64,000 nucleotides of DNA from Zygaena filipendulae (GCA_907165275.2 OU015673.1:3363001-3427000); one strand, 5' to 3'; counted from the stretch's first letter, positions 34,475 to 46,142 are shown. Notes: generated from the sequence alone by a model not told the origin. A program made the numbers and translations.

Positions 34475-36640
34475 ATTAGGGACGCGACGTAGACAAGACG
34501 TTTCGACAAGCTTTCACGAAACGTGAAAATACGTTTTTTCATGAACGCGATAAACTAAAATTTAACGGGTATTACCGATGTTCTGATAGCGATAGGTACT
34601 TATTAAAACAGAAACCTCAAGGATATCCGTTCGTAAAAAGTAGACAATTTCTAGTATGCCTGTCATCCTGGAAAAACGTGCACCGGGCAGTCTGCCTTGA
34701 CCAGAGCAAGCCTCCTTACACCTGTCCACTTACTTACGTAGGTAAGTCAAATTAAACAACGCTTTATAATTCTTTAAAAAGAAATAGCAATAAATTTGTC
34801 TACCGCCACCAACAGATGGCGCTAACGATTCGATTAATTATTTATTAGCTTATAGGTATGTCGGTGTAGAAAATTTAATTCTATCGATTCCATCAATTGA
34901 AATTAAATTAGCACTGGTCATCTTTCATCTTGTGATTGCTCGGATCGTCAACTAGAACACTTCGTACTAGGAGCGAATAAGCTGAAAAGAGCCAGCTCTT
35001 GGTCTGTTTGTATTCCTAATACACTATGAATGCCGAGTCAAACAATCGGCATTGGTACGCGTTTGCGCTTGAAATTTTACCTTGACCGCAACTGAAGTGT
35101 CTTTGTACTGTGGTTTTTGTCGTTTTTGTTTTGGAGAATCAAGAAAGGGATTCCAAATTGGAAAAAATCTTTAGAATAAGTCAAATCTGAGCAAGAAGAC
35201 AAATTCCGAAATTAAAACTTGCAGAATACATTTTTTTTTGTGATTCAGAAAAGACGGATAGTTAAATAGCGAAGCCTCGAAAGTGTTTATTTTAAATGTC
35301 GATCAAGAAACGCGAGATATCTTCAGCTTATTACGAAGAGACGGGGTACTAGGCTTGCAGAGATTGTGAGAGCTCGTGTTATGACGTAGCCTTCCAATTT
35401 CGATGTGTTATACCGTGGGTTGCCTACGAGCACGTAAGTATGTATGTGCGGTTGCTCAAGTGTGCGAGAGCGCGTATTACCGCGTCACTATAATAATATG
35501 ACTGATTCTAATGATGTCGGACGAAGTTCGCATACATACCTTTATAGGTACCATGAAATCTTGATCTCGTAATCGCAATCTTGGACTGGATATTATTCGA
35601 GGAAAGGTATGGGCCAAAAATGTTAACAAACGATTTAATGTCTTCTAACAAAATAAAAAACTAAACACTACTATGCGTGGTGCTGTGTGTGATGTTATTA
35701 ATTTGAAAACAAATTTCTTGAAAGATTTACAGAAAAACGTCTAAGCCTGCGGCAGAAAACTTCGTATTTCTATTTAGTAAGGTTGACGATCCCGGGCCCG
35801 TGTGAACGAATCACACGGAGACTTGCGCGCGTGTGGTGGCTTCAGTCGGTGCCTATGCGGAAACACAACTTGGCTATTAACACGCGTTCCCTTGCTATGA
35901 GATACTGCCACTTACGTATGTACATAAGCCTGTACGTATGAAGAAAGCCATTTTCTCCACACATAAGCTCTTACAGCCCAAATACAGACGTTCATTCCAA
36001 ATGGGAGCATGCGCGGTGTGTGTGGCGTATGGTGTAGAATGCAGTGTACACTGGGTTCCAATGTGTTTTCAGACTTTGTTCGTGAGCAGCTTCTATGTTT
36101 TGGGTACTAGAAGACCAGAAAGAAACAGGAGTTACATTCCAAGCGTTCATTTGTTTAGTTCTATGACGTGTGTACCTAAATCAGTTTTGCACGCAAGACC
36201 TAATAGGTCGTCGCCAAGGATAATATAAATAATAATATATATAAGCGATCTACTGTAGCTACTTTACTAATGTATGAAATTATATTAGTCCCCAAAACTT
36301 TGTATAAGTTCTCTGTTAAACAGAGTGTTATTTCCTCGGAGTTGAGTAGGAAGTAACTTTAGCTGAGCAGATAATGTCGGCATGCCGCATGGGTGAATAC
36401 TTTGATAAGGTAGATGCACTGAGCGGGTTGATTGAACGCTTGCGTTCTCATCACCTCCTAGTATATTGACGTTTAATGCAGTAGTGTCAATGACTTGATA
36501 GATGACGAATCCACAGTAGCTGCTCACACACGCAAATAACAATTATGCAAGTTCAACACATTTTTTTTGCTATTCTGACAAACATTGTATTTTAAAATAT
36601 GACTTTTTAAACTCTCCTAAAATATACTTTTATAGAATAT
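34475..36640. other. Intergenic DNA, no firm gene
   Basis: The stretch 35380-36220 is less AT-rich and contains a 96-codon plus frame at 35938-36228 (starting MKKAIFSTHK) with no recognised domain. It could be untranslated or regulatory sequence. Confidence 0.35.
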
Positions 36641-36644
36641 AGCT

Positions 36645-36862
36645 GTGCCCCGCGGTTTCACCCGCGGTAATTTCGGAGTTCCCGCGGGAATTCCGGGATA
36701 AAAAGTACCCTATGTCCTTCTCTGTACCCCTGACAACGTGCATGCCAAATTTCATCCAAATCCGTTCAGCCGTTTTTGCGTGATTGAGTAACAAACATCC
36801 AAACATCCAAAAATCCAAACATCCAAACATCCCCACTTTCAATGTGAAGTGATATTATATAG
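36645..36862 (-). mobile_element. Helitron-like repeat with CATCCAAA array
   Basis: GCTGTGCCCCGCGGTTTCAC, ACCCCTGACAACGTGCATGC, CAGCCGTTTTTGCGTGATTG, then repeated CATCCAAA units before ACTTTCAATGTG. Confidence 0.8.
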
Positions 36863-36996
36863 TATAGTAAAAAGTAAATTAGTAGGATTAAATAATAATT
36901 ACCTTTTTTATTTTGAAAAAAATAATAATTAATATTTCATATTAAATTATTATAAATTAATATTTAAAAAAGTAAGGCAAACTATATTATCACCAA

Positions 36997-37240
36997 CTGT
37001 GCCTCGCGGTTTTACCCGCGTGAGTTTCGGAATTCCAGCAAGAACTCCAAATTAAAAATTTGCCCAAAAAAATTAACTCTAAATTAAGGGTAGCTACCCT
37101 TATCACCTATAAAAAATAGACTAGGTACGATCTATTGTCAGACCAGATATATACACACAGAAAAGTTCATTAAAATCAATCAAGGCGTTTCGGACGAGGT
37201 CGATAACAAACATTGTGACACGAGATTTTTATATATTATT
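36997..37240 (-). mobile_element. Helitron-like repeat, diverged
   Basis: ACTGTGCCTCGCGGTTTTAC with CCGCGTGAGTTTCGG, and ACAAACATTGTGACACGAG at the far end. The interior is divergent. Confidence 0.6.
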
Positions 37241-37610
37241 AGATATTTACGAGCTACCTATTACCTACATCAAACGAGGACGGTGTAAAGAGCATTCAAT
37301 TAATTAAAATATGAGGAACACAAATCCCAATACTGCTGCAATGCACGAAGCAATAGTCACACGGATGTTGCGGTACGTGCAATATTACGCAAAGTTTTGG
37401 CTGATGCAAGTCTTTTTTAGAATTGACACAGACAAGGTTGTTGGATAAATATGTAATGAATAGATAGATGTCTGAGGTCGACGGTTGACCTACTAACTAA
37501 ATGCTTCTTGTACGTTCAAACTTTAAAACCTGACATTCACCGTTGATTGGATCTTTCCTCTTTTCATAGTTCTAGCAAGCGTGTTTGCGAAAATTTATGA
37601 CATACTAGCT

Positions 37611-37795
37611 GTTAACCCCGCGGTTACCCTCGTTAATTTCGGAGATCCCGCGAGAATTCCACGAAGAAGTACCCTATTATGTTTTTCTAATGTATGACAT
37701 ATAGTAGTTTTTGCGTGAAAGAGTAACAAACATCCGTCATCCATATACATACCTACAAACTTTCGCGTTTATAATATTTGTAAGGATAATTAAGG
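37611..37795 (-). mobile_element. Helitron-like repeat, reverse
   Basis: CTAGCTGTTAACCCCGCGG to CTTTCGCGTTTATAATATTTG and AAGGAT. Confidence 0.8.
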
Positions 37796-37799
37796 ATAA

Positions 37800-40700
37800 G
37801 TAAGCTGTAGTCTCAGACGAAAGTAGTGTGGTGATTTTATTCACTTTTTATACCCCACATCTAATATAAAATTTTGAATTTTATAAACTGGCTTCACTTT
37901 ATTTTAACGCTAGGCGCAAGGTTATAATATTTTTACTAAGTTTAAATGCGGACAATTCTATTACCGCTAAAATTAGATTCGACGTAATAATAAAAAATCA
38001 TAATCTACGTTAGGTACAATTCGAATCGTTTATTATGTTTATGTTGTTTTTTTTAACAGCATAAACATAATTATACTTAAACAACTGATTTCATTAACTA
38101 CTGATTTTCCTAAAATTTTTAGTGTTCATTTAGTTTAGACTTTAGAGAGTCACAGTCAGAATCAGAATATGTACCTACTCATAATTTTCGTTTTAAATTA
38201 CTTTTAGAGGTAATGTAAAGCTCCATGGACGGAACGGTTTTCAAAGAGAGGGGCGCGCCCTCCAAGAAGGCTTGACGGCGTTCAAGGTAGGGTCTTACGA
38301 TTAGCTTGTGAAAGGCATAGCTACTAACATGACAAAAAATCAGGTCACATAAAAATTCCGAATTGACATAAATGTCAGTCTACACAGGGACGCGTAATTT
38401 GCGCAAAAGCGGCTTGAAAAATATAAGATTTATAAATAAATGCTAATATGTTTTTGTTTTTTGTTAAATATTTGTTTAAAAAAAAAACTGACACTATTAA
38501 GAAATTGATTTTTTTTAACAAATCAGTCTGGTATTTCTATTGGTAATCGAACAAAAAGTCATTCCAGTTTATTAATAACAAATATATGCGCGTTTCTATA
38601 TTTTTTCGTCACAGGGAACATAAATACCTAAGCATTTGAAGTAGATAATAGTGCTCACAGTAGGTGCGTGATATGTTTTGTATGGTCAAATATGTAGTTG
38701 TAACCAAACAAAAAAGAACCAGTTCCCTGGCAAAGGTTTATTGACTCCTCTAGAATATTTCCGTAGAAGGATTCTCGATTATTTTTTTGTCAACATGTAA
38801 TTTTATAGTCCTTGATGATTAGCAGACATTATAAATATTAGGTTTGTGGTAATGCTGAGTATTTTTGGTCTAATAATCGTTTTCAAATGTAGCTTTTATT
38901 ATACACCTATTTTGTAACTTTAGACAAAATGTTTATAATTAAAAAGACAGACATAAGACATTGACTGATTTAATCGAGCTGTTTTATAAATACATAATAA
39001 CCTATTCAAATGACCTGTTCAGTAAACAAACCACAATCATGGTCTCTTTTAAAAGTAAAATTAATAGTTTGTATTAGGTAAACCAATGTCTAAATGCTTT
39101 GTTTCTTACATAGCATGAAAAAATATCAATTACTTTTTTGATAAAAAGTCGTCTTGCGAGTTGGCTATCAGTAGAGTAATTGGTAAACAATTTAATATTT
39201 TAAGTGTCGTGTCAGAAGGCAATAATACGATGTCGAGTGCGAATTGTAAATGTTCGTAATTTGGTACGTTCGTAAATAATGATTTTATTCTTTCTTGAAT
39301 AAATAACGCGGCACCTGCTAGTTGCACCGCACTATCCCGCTAGAGTGCTGCCTACTTAATTATTTGAACATAAAACCTTTAATTAGACCCACCAGCTGTC
39401 TTTCGACCTTGTATTGCACCTTTGTAATACGGCATCGAGTATTTTGCATCGCAAAAAGTGCACAGTTTAAACTTCATTTTGATCATGCTTTTTACATGTT
39501 ACTTGGATAATAATATGTCGTTTTATAATATAATACCTGCTGTTGTTGTCGCTTAATCTTACGTTTACGTTGAAATTATGAACATCTGAATAAGTCTTGT
39601 TTGCAACGTGTTTTTTTAACTATTGATCAGATATTTGTCCCTAATCCAAAAATGGCCGCTTTGGACGGTTTTTTGCATAAATTTTATTTTACTGCAAAAT
39701 TACCATAAAAATTAAGACCTATTCATTCACTTAGGTAAGGATAAAAAAAAAACAAATTCACATTACTAAACATTGGGTTACGAAAAAGCTCAGTCTTTAC
39801 CATATAGAGATACCGAAATAGCTTTTTTGGGTTTAAATGAACAGCCAAAGGAAGAAACTGACGTGCAAAGAATAAGTTTATGAGCAAAAAAATATGGTGT
39901 GCTAGAGTGGTAGTGACCTATGATGACGCAATACCCAAAAACAGGCCACACTGCATCGAGCAGACTTAGAGCGACGAAGCTCGGGGTCAAGGAAGTTCAA
40001 AGCAAAATATAATATTGCTCAACGCAGCACACGCCATGTGCGAAACGAAATATCACGTCTCTGTGATTCATCTGATAAATTACAACACGATCAAATGCCG
40101 AAAACAAAAACCAATTTCGTCTCGGACTAAACAAAGGTTGTGAAATTCCAAACGCCAAATGCAACGGAAGCGGTGGAGCGAGTTCAACTTCGAGCTGGAT
40201 TGCTATTTGAATTGAATTTTCATTTGTTCATCTAATATTGGAAAAAGCGAGGCTTCGATTGGGCAAGTGACAACAGTGTGATGGTGGGGATGTCGTCGAG
40301 AACCGTCGAGGAAACACAGCCGCGTCTATTTTGAACTCCCAATCGGGCGTTTGCCCGGTTGTTGAACTGGAATAATTCGGCAAACACAGGCACATTACCG
40401 CGCCTGTTAATCTTCACGACGTTGTTATGATACGAGCCTGTCCGTGTGCGGATTACTAAACGTCTACGATAGGAACAAAAAAAAAGTCAGCGTATTATGA
40501 CTTATTAACGAGTTTCAAATCCAATAAAACCAGAATTTTCCTATGTTAAGTTTTATCAATTTTACCATTAATTTATTCTCCGGCAAAATTGACACTATTC
40601 ATATTAGTGCCACTCAAAGATAAGGTGGTATGTTCATTTTTATTCAAATCCCATATTGAATTTTTGAGCAACAGGTATGTTTTTAATGAGTGTGGTAATA

Positions 40701-41340
40701 TTTACGCAATACTGAACGCAAACACGCGAAGATTCCTCGGATAGTGTGAGTGGCCTCACGTGTGTGTGTCGTGTCTGCTTGTGTGGGTGAACGTGGAAGC
40801 GCGCGATGAAATAAAATATGTCCGGTCATCGAACCCCCGGGCGTAACATTAAAATTGCAAGACTAGCCGAAATTCAGGCTGCAGTATCATATTTCTTTTT
40901 TCCATCTCTCGCACATATAAAATTAACAATTAATTATGCTCAAATTAAGAATTTACTATTTTCTGAAGGTAGGTAGTTCATATCTATTTTCATTAAAGAG
41001 GTTACTTACCTATTATGTTTTTTATAAGGTCGTATGCAGGACATGATTTGGTGGATAGGAGAGGTAAATTATTAGTACCAATCCAATATTTACCCCTAAC
41101 AAAAGAAATAGAACAAAGGTTTATGATTAAAGTAAGGGATTACTTACATTGGTAATCCAAATTTTGTTTTTCCTGTTGTTTGCGACAGTCCTTCCTCATA
41201 AATAGTTTTCCGGCAGTATTAAGTAGGTATGTACATATTAAGAATCGATTGTAACGCTGCGGCGAATCAGCTGATTACTTTCGAGTGTGGGCGAACCCTC
41301 TTCATTTTTAATCGTACTATTTACAGATTACTGTGCTATT
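37800..41340. other. Intergenic DNA downstream of mlpt unit 1
   Basis: No firm gene is seen. Minus-strand AATAAA motifs (plus TTTATT) near 40571 and 40638 could serve the unit 1 transcript. A GC-richer block at 38215-38290 has an AG-flanked short frame that I do not trust. Frames at 39130-39510, 39790-39990 and 40232-40417 lack motifs. Confidence 0.4.
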
Positions 41341-41343
41341 CTA

Positions 41344-41445
41344 TCAGGCATTCAAAGTTCTCGTTTTAATCCTTCTTTTTCTCCATGAAGAAGATCGTTT
41401 CTGTCCAGTCAATAACCCTTTCCCACTGCACATTTTTCTTATCAT
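41344..41445 (-). CDS. Basic 33-residue final ORF of unit 1
   Basis: It starts 16 nt after the last micropeptide stop and ends in TGA. The product opens MIRKMCSGKGLLTGQKR and continues through SSSWRKRRIKTRTLNA. It has no LDPTG motif and about one third Arg/Lys. Units 2 and 3 carry equivalent basic ORFs in the same relative place, also with an L-x-x-S/G...RK+RK core, so it is likely translated. It corresponds by position to the last, longer ORF of beetle and fly transcripts, whose function is less certain. Confidence 0.75.
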   Translation of the reverse strand: MIRKMCSGKGLLTGQKRSSSWRKRRIKTRTLNA

Positions 41446-41461
41446 ATTTAACTGTATTTAA

Positions 41462-41494
41462 TCAGTAAATTTCAGTCGGGTCCAGACCGACCAT
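41462..41494 (-). CDS. mlpt: Micropeptide MVGLDPTEIY (G to E variant)
   Basis: Fifth ORF, 10 residues plus TGA, with the best start context of the unit (ACCATGG). The usual glycine is glutamate, a change also found in unit 3. Confidence 0.88.
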   Translation of the reverse strand: MVGLDPTEIY

Positions 41495-41510
41495 GGTTCA
41501 TTCGTTTGTC

Positions 41511-41552
41511 TCAATATTTTCCTGTCGGATCGAGAGCACGTCCTTTGGGCAT
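41511..41552 (-). CDS. mlpt: Micropeptide MPKGRALDPTGKY
   Basis: Fourth ORF, 13 residues plus TGA. The N-terminal half is basic (K3, R5). The start context is weak (C at -3). Confidence 0.9.
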   Translation of the reverse strand: MPKGRALDPTGKY

Positions 41553-41587
41553 CCGTTTTCTATAGTGATAAGATTGAACGGGAATGT

Positions 41588-41629
41588 TTAATACACACCG
41601 GTAGGATCCAGAGTCTTCGCGGAAGTCAT
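41588..41629 (-). CDS. mlpt: Micropeptide MTSAKTLDPTGVY
   Basis: Third ORF, 13 residues plus TAA, only 4 nt after the second stop, so reinitiation rather than scanning past is required. A is at -3. Confidence 0.93.
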   Translation of the reverse strand: MTSAKTLDPTGVY

Positions 41630-41633
41630 CGTT

Positions 41634-41672
41634 TCAATATTGACCTGTGGGGTCTAGTGCGACGTCGGCCAT
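41634..41672 (-). CDS. mlpt: Micropeptide MADVALDPTGQY
   Basis: Second ORF, 12 residues plus TGA, 8 nt after the first stop. The LDPTGQY ending is the one found in fly peptides. G lies at -3 and +4. Confidence 0.93.
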   Translation of the reverse strand: MADVALDPTGQY

Positions 41673-41680
41673 TCCCGAGC

Positions 41681-41719
41681 TCAATAAAGCCCCGTGGGGT
41701 CTAGAGTGAGGATATCCAT
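41681..41719 (-). CDS. mlpt: Micropeptide MDILTLDPTGLY
   Basis: This is the first ORF of unit 1 in transcript order: 12 residues plus TGA. The ATG has G at -3 and G at +4. It carries the exact LDPTGLY heptapeptide at residues 6-12. Confidence 0.93.
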   Translation of the reverse strand: MDILTLDPTGLY

Positions 41720-41990
41720 GTCTGCTGACTGCTCGTAGTTGAACACAGAGAAGCACAAATGTTTAGAAAGTTCGTACACTGTCACGTAGCGAGGAGTGAA
41801 CGTTTTGCACTGTGTACACGCGTGTGCGCCGGGCTTGGCAATGCGAGTCGCGGCGCTTGCGCTCTGTTATATCATGAAAGGAGCGCGCCGCGTCGACGCC
41901 ATCTGGCGGCGAGCGGACGACCGCCCCGTCTCGCCGTCGAGTTTTCCGATGACCGGTCACTGATAGGGTTAGGTTTTGCGTCCTAGTTGT
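41720..41990 (-). promoter_or_regulatory. Probable promoter/5' UTR region of unit 1
   Basis: The 270 bp upstream of the first ORF are strikingly CpG-rich compared with the window. A TATA-like GATATAAC lies at 41866-41873 on the minus strand, about 150 nt before the first ATG. Plus and minus frames here (41759-41986, 41763-41960) are open because of the base composition. Confidence 0.4.
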
Positions 41991-42068
41991 TTTCCCGAAC
42001 GATATCGTTACGTTAACGCACAGAAAACTAAGAAACGGAATCTTATGTCACGTGGTTATGCGAACCTG

Positions 42069-42216
42069 GGGCCCTATTTTTGAATCGTTCGAATTACTTT
42101 CACGCACGGAATCGCGAATTCAGGTGCGAATCCTCATACATTTTTTAAGCATTCACGCGTGAATCTTGCAATTCCGTCTGCGAATAGTAATTCGAGCGAT
42201 TCAAAAATCGATCCCC
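42069..42216. mobile_element. ~148-bp MITE, GGGG termini, copy 2
   Basis: GGGGCCCTATTTTTGAAT at the left, inverted as GATTCAAAAATCGATCCCC at the right. Same inner layout as 20840-20983. It lies immediately upstream of the unit 1 promoter region. Confidence 0.85.
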
Positions 42217-42394
42217 TGGATTATTGATTGGTCGATTTTACGTGACCTCGTGAGTCGTGACATGACGTTCCTTCCTTTCGATTTCCTTTATGTCGATTTA
42301 TTTTGTTTTTACTCTGAGTCTGGGTGTTTAGTATGTACCCACCTATCTTAAGTATGTATTTCCAAAAAAAGTAGGTAGTTGTATAAGTATTATT

Positions 42395-42480
42395 TCATTT
42401 GTCTGGCACCCGTAGTACAAGCTCTGCTTAGGGACCAGGTGGCGCTTTGTGACGATGTCCAAATATTATTATTATTATTT
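42395..42480 (+). mobile_element. Retroposon tail ending in (ATT)n
   Basis: GGCACCCGTAGTACAAGC, GGGACCAGGTGGCGCTTTG and GATGTCCAAAT run into ATT repeats (42463-42479). No body is seen upstream. Confidence 0.6.
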
Positions 42481-42737
42481 AAGCGTTTAGATTGACATCT
42501 ATGTACTTTTTGTGTATCTCCCATGATCCTGACCGGGGTAGTTACTTTTGTACACCAATGATCTCGACCGAAAACCGATGCTGTGGTGCACAAATCCACA
42601 GCACGGTGATGAGATAGTGACCTTTTAGGTCATAGGGACACACTGAACAAATATTATTGTGTTTTTATTTCCGAATACCTGCATAAGAACCTACTTTATT
42701 CTTTTTTTCTTTCTAACAAAAATCGTAATCCTTAGGA

Positions 42738-42906
42738 AAGTTAGTTTGTTTGTTACGCTTTCACGCCTTAACGGCTTAACCGGTCATCATGAAATTTTGC
42801 ATTTACGTTGTCAAGGGTACAGAGAAGGACATAGGGTACTTTTTATCCCGGAATTCTTGCAGGAACTCCGAAATTAACGCGGGTGAAACAGTGGGGAACA
42901 GCTAGT
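42738..42906 (+). mobile_element. Helitron-like repeat, 5' end clipped
   Basis: GTTTGTTTGTTACGC, CACGCCTTAACGGCTTAACC and an end of GTGAAACAGTGGGG with AACAGCTAG. Confidence 0.8.
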
Positions 42907-42944
42907 CATAATAATAATTAATATTTAATACATATCAATATAAA

Positions 42945-43230
42945 TGCGAAAGTAATCCTGTTTGTCCGTCTGTTACCTTTTACGCCTTAACTGCTTAACC
43001 GATCGTCATGAAATTTTGTAAACACGTTGTCAGATACAACAAAACTAGCTCTTCCCCGCGATTTTATCCACGGTAATTTCGGAGTTCCCGTGGTAACATC
43101 CAAACATCCACACTTTCACATTTATAATATTAATAACTTTCCCGCGCGTTTTCACTCGCGATAATTTCGGAGTTCTCGCGGGAATTCCGGATTACAATAT
43201 AGCCTGTGTTACTCGGGGATAATGTACCTA
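42945..43230. mobile_element. Cluster of three Helitron-like fragments
   Basis: A plus fragment (42945-43035) runs from AATGCGAAAGTAATCC to ACACGTTGTCAG. It is followed by minus fragments at 43045-43132 (CTAGCTCTTCCCCGCG to TTTATAATATTAA) and 43138-43225 (CTTTCCCGCGCG to GCCTGTG). Confidence 0.65.
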
Positions 43231-43247
43231 GCATTCTAATGGTAATA

Positions 43248-43435
43248 GTACATTGTTATCCTAGGGGTGAAAGTAAAGACTCATTTAGTCCCTCGATCTA
43301 TTGGCGCCCGAGCGTAGCGACTAATTAAGTCCCGTCTCGGGACTAATTAAGTCTTTCTCCCGAGGATAACACTGAGTGTGCTTTTCATTACGAATGCAAG
43401 GAAAGTCAAAATAAAAATAGGAATTAGCTTAAGAA
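43248..43435 (+). repeat. Dispersed repeat, copy of 29260-29450
   Basis: GTACATTGTTATCCTAGGGG, AGTCCCTCGATCTATTGG, GTCTTTCTCCCGAGGATAAC and GCATTCGTAATG in inverse order on the other strand. A 3' partial copy recurs at 43648-43730 (TCTTTCTCCCGAGGATAAC, TACGAATGCAAGGAAAG). Confidence 0.75.
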
Positions 43436-43569
43436 AAAGTGAGTAAATTTTATTTTAATTAATACCTACTTAAACTTTACGTTATTTCAATTTTACATCG
43501 CGCTGGCTGTATAGAAAGTTGGAACATGGTTCAATAGAAATGTGAAAATAGACCTTGAATAGATATTTT

Positions 43570-43592
43570 GATTGATTGATTGATTGATTAAT
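43570..43592. repeat. (GATT)n microsatellite
   Basis: Five GATT units. CAGTTGTCAGTTGAAAGCG then recurs at 43601 and (as CAGCTGTCAGTTGAAAGCG) at 43831, each followed by TCTCCCTAGGGCTG. Confidence 0.85.
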
Positions 43593-43735
43593 AATTTGAC
43601 AGTTGTCAGTTGAAAGCGATTCTCCCTAGGGCTGAAAAGTGTTACTTGTCTTTCTCCCGAGGATAACACTGTGCTTTTCATTACGAATGCAAGGAAAGTC
43701 AAAATAAAAATAGGAATTAGCTAAAAAAAAATATG

Positions 43736-44835
43736 AGTGAATTTTATTTTACATAAATCAACCATTAGGTGTGCTGTGCCAGTAAGTATGCCCCCTATGA
43801 CATAAAAAAAACTTGAGTTTCTGCAGTATCCAGCTGTCAGTTGAAAGCGATTCTCCCTAGGGCTGAAAAGTGTTACTTTCAACCCGCTTCTCAGGCAACT
43901 TCAGACCTACTTTCCGAGTATGAGTAATGAAAAAATAATTTGCAATTACAGTAATGACATTAGATTTCTTCACTCGTTCTGCATGAGTCTCACTCTTTTA
44001 AAACGTATTGGCTACATACTCTTTAGTCTCAAAGAAAATATAATCGCATCTTCTGTGTCGCTTTAAAACTGTCACTTCGCGAAAAATCAATTCAAAAGAA
44101 AAAATGTATATCTCTAAAAAGGTTTTATCATGTTCGTTATGCAACATTGTATCGAAGCTTTCGACCATTGCATTGCGATGTTTGTGTTTGCTTTAATTGA
44201 TGGTAACTTTTTTCCCCTATGTCCTATTTCGATGAAACAAAGCCTATATGTTGCTCCAGACTTAGCTAAATCTACTACTGAAAACTGCATGACAACCCGT
44301 TCAGTAGATGCGGAGATTATTGCGAATAGACAGACAGACAGAAAAGAATTTAAAACCTTTTTTTTGGGCTTGGTTATTCTTTTTTTATCACCCCTCTCAA
44401 TTTTAGGTAAAAATATTCAATGTACAGAATCGCGGATTCTACTCATTTATTATAGTATAGATATTAGATAGCTAGACACTGGACAGTCCGCGACCAGCGC
44501 GAGTTAGGAGAATAGTTGGGATGCGACATCCATAGTATAGTTTAAAATGCATGTAGAACAGCGAAAAGTATGGAGTATTTATGAGTCATGCACATTTTTT
44601 TTTTATAAATATATTTCTTACCCAGTGCATTCAACTTTCTCTAATTACGTATACAATGATACTTTGAACGTCTCGTTAGCGACTACCTTTTGTTCTAAAT
44701 ATTGAAATTATTATGTACCTACTATAATCAATTGACGCTAAACTATGCTGTCCAGAATATCTTGAGGGATAACCGACACTTGAAGAGTTTCTTTCTATAT
44801 ATATTATATGTTGACATTATCGAGGTTAGTTTGTC
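43736..44835. other. Intergenic DNA, no firm gene
   Basis: The plus 113-codon frame at 44130-44471 contains a GACAGACAGACAG repeat stretch and no known domain; it is more likely transposon-derived or chance. Confidence 0.4.
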
Positions 44836-44842
44836 GGTTTAA

Positions 44843-45481
44843 TAGGGTACTTGCATGAATTTTTTTTTTTTCAGTCTATTTTAAAGATATATGGCCTAAT
44901 TAAACAAAGCAAGAAAAAGAAAAAAAATATATGCATAAATTAATGAAATAGAGCGTTTCAAAGTTCCTACTTTTAGACCTTACCGCCAAAACGCGGAATG
45001 ACGTCACTTGTTCAAAATTACGGCTTATTAATCTGTGATAGAAATGTCAATGTCGTATTGACAGGGTCATGTGACACTGACAGACAGATAACTTCAATAT
45101 CCAAAAGCGAAATTAAGGTTGAACAGTGTCGATTTACTTCTACAAGTTCCAGTAAAGAATCGAAATGCATAATATTACCGATGCATTTTAAACTAAAACA
45201 CTTCAGAAAATGGAAAATATGCGTCGACTGTATGCACTTAGTTTCTTTTGCCTTCTCTGAAATAGGCAAATGTTTCCTAAAAAAATAAAAGTGACGTCAT
45301 GTGTCAAGTTTGGCTGTGATTGGTGTTTCGTTGCAACGTTCCGTTTCACAAAATTAAAAGTTGCATATTTTGGAAACTATTGAAATTTTTTTAGTAAATC
45401 TTTCACGATAACGCTTTTCTAAGGCTCTATTTTTGAAATATTGACACAATTTCTAATTATAAATTCCATGCAAGTACCCTA
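44843..45481. mobile_element. 639-bp TTAA-flanked MITE
   Basis: TTAA at 44839-44842 and 45482-45485 flank TAGGGTACTTGCATG and its exact inverse CATGCAAGTACCCTA. TGACGTCACT and AGTGACGTCAT form an inner inverted pair. Frames of 96 and 83 codons inside overlap on opposite strands and are not called. The TTAA duplication points to a piggyBac-type source. Confidence 0.85.
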
Positions 45482-45967
45482 TTAAACAAATACATTTGAT
45501 TTGCCTTCATCAATCCCTCATCTTTACTGAAAAAAGAGCCATGTATAAGGCATAGACGACTGACTGACTACAATTTTATCTAAATAATAAGATAATTATT
45601 TGTGTTTCTTAACCGGCGCTAGTCTAACAATCTTATTCAACATTAAAATAATTTCCATTTGCAAAAGATAGCTTGAAAAAATTATTAATTGACGTTTAAT
45701 TAATTAGACTTAAAACGTTTACAATATCTTAACGAAAGGAAAACAAAACCTCCTCCTTTTTTTGAAGTCTGCAAAAAAAATACTTTTCAAATTTACTTCT
45801 AGCACTGAGGGCAATGACCACAAATATCACGATTAAGTGATATTTAATTAAAACCGGACGATACTTAAAATTAAACAATTATCAATTTTCATTGAATTTA
45901 AATAATATTTGGGATTGAAATACAAATTATTACATACATAAAATGCAAACGATTTATTATTAATTGT

Positions 45968-46142
45968 CTTAATATATATAAATCACGTGTCACGTTGTTT
46001 GTCCGCGATGGACTCCGAAACTACTGAAGGGATTTTGATAAAATTTTGTAACCATTTATAATATGGTCCAACTTAAAAGATAGGATAGTTTTTATCCCGG
46101 AATGCCCGCGGGAACTCCGGCACTAATGCGGGGAACAGCTAA
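45968..46142 (+). mobile_element. Helitron-like repeat, diverged
   Basis: TTAATATATATAAATCACG start, TGTCCGCGATGGACTCCG middle, GCCCGCGGGAACTCC and GGGGAACAGCTAA end. Confidence 0.65.

Larger units (their letters stand above)
41344..41719 (-). other. mlpt: mlpt/tal/pri micropeptide locus, unit 1 (canonical)
   Basis: In 376 nt the minus strand holds six consecutive small ORFs: five ending LDPTGLY, LDPTGQY, LDPTGVY, LDPTGKY and LDPTEIY, then a 33-residue basic ORF. Gaps are only 8, 4, 35, 16 and 16 nt, as expected of one polycistronic mRNA. LDPTGXY is the signature of the peptides of fly tarsal-less/polished rice and beetle mille-pattes. In Drosophila these bind the E3 ligase Ubr3 and trigger proteasome trimming of Shavenbaby (Ovo) from repressor to activator, under ecdysone timing; in beetles the gene acts in segmentation. 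Fly and beetle transcripts likewise end with a longer ORF lacking the motif. The variety of the X residue and tight packing suggest this is the orthologous ancestral gene. Transcript ends are not determined. Confidence 0.93.

Noticed and set aside
36630..36842. 70-codon minus frame, and its relative at 63388-63591
   Set aside because: Translations of two copies of the same Helitron-like repeat; similarity comes from the repeat.
38206..38286. Possible plus-strand internal exon (AG ... CAAG|GTAGGG)
   Set aside because: Short, open in one frame only by chance-level length, and GGACGGAACGG resembles a dispersed repeat; no partner exon found.
41759..41986. 75- and 65-codon frames on both strands
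   Set aside because: CpG-rich upstream region of unit 1; mutually overlapping and without motif.
44998..45288. 96- and 83-codon frames on opposite strands
   Set aside because: Both are internal to the TTAA-flanked MITE and overlap each other.
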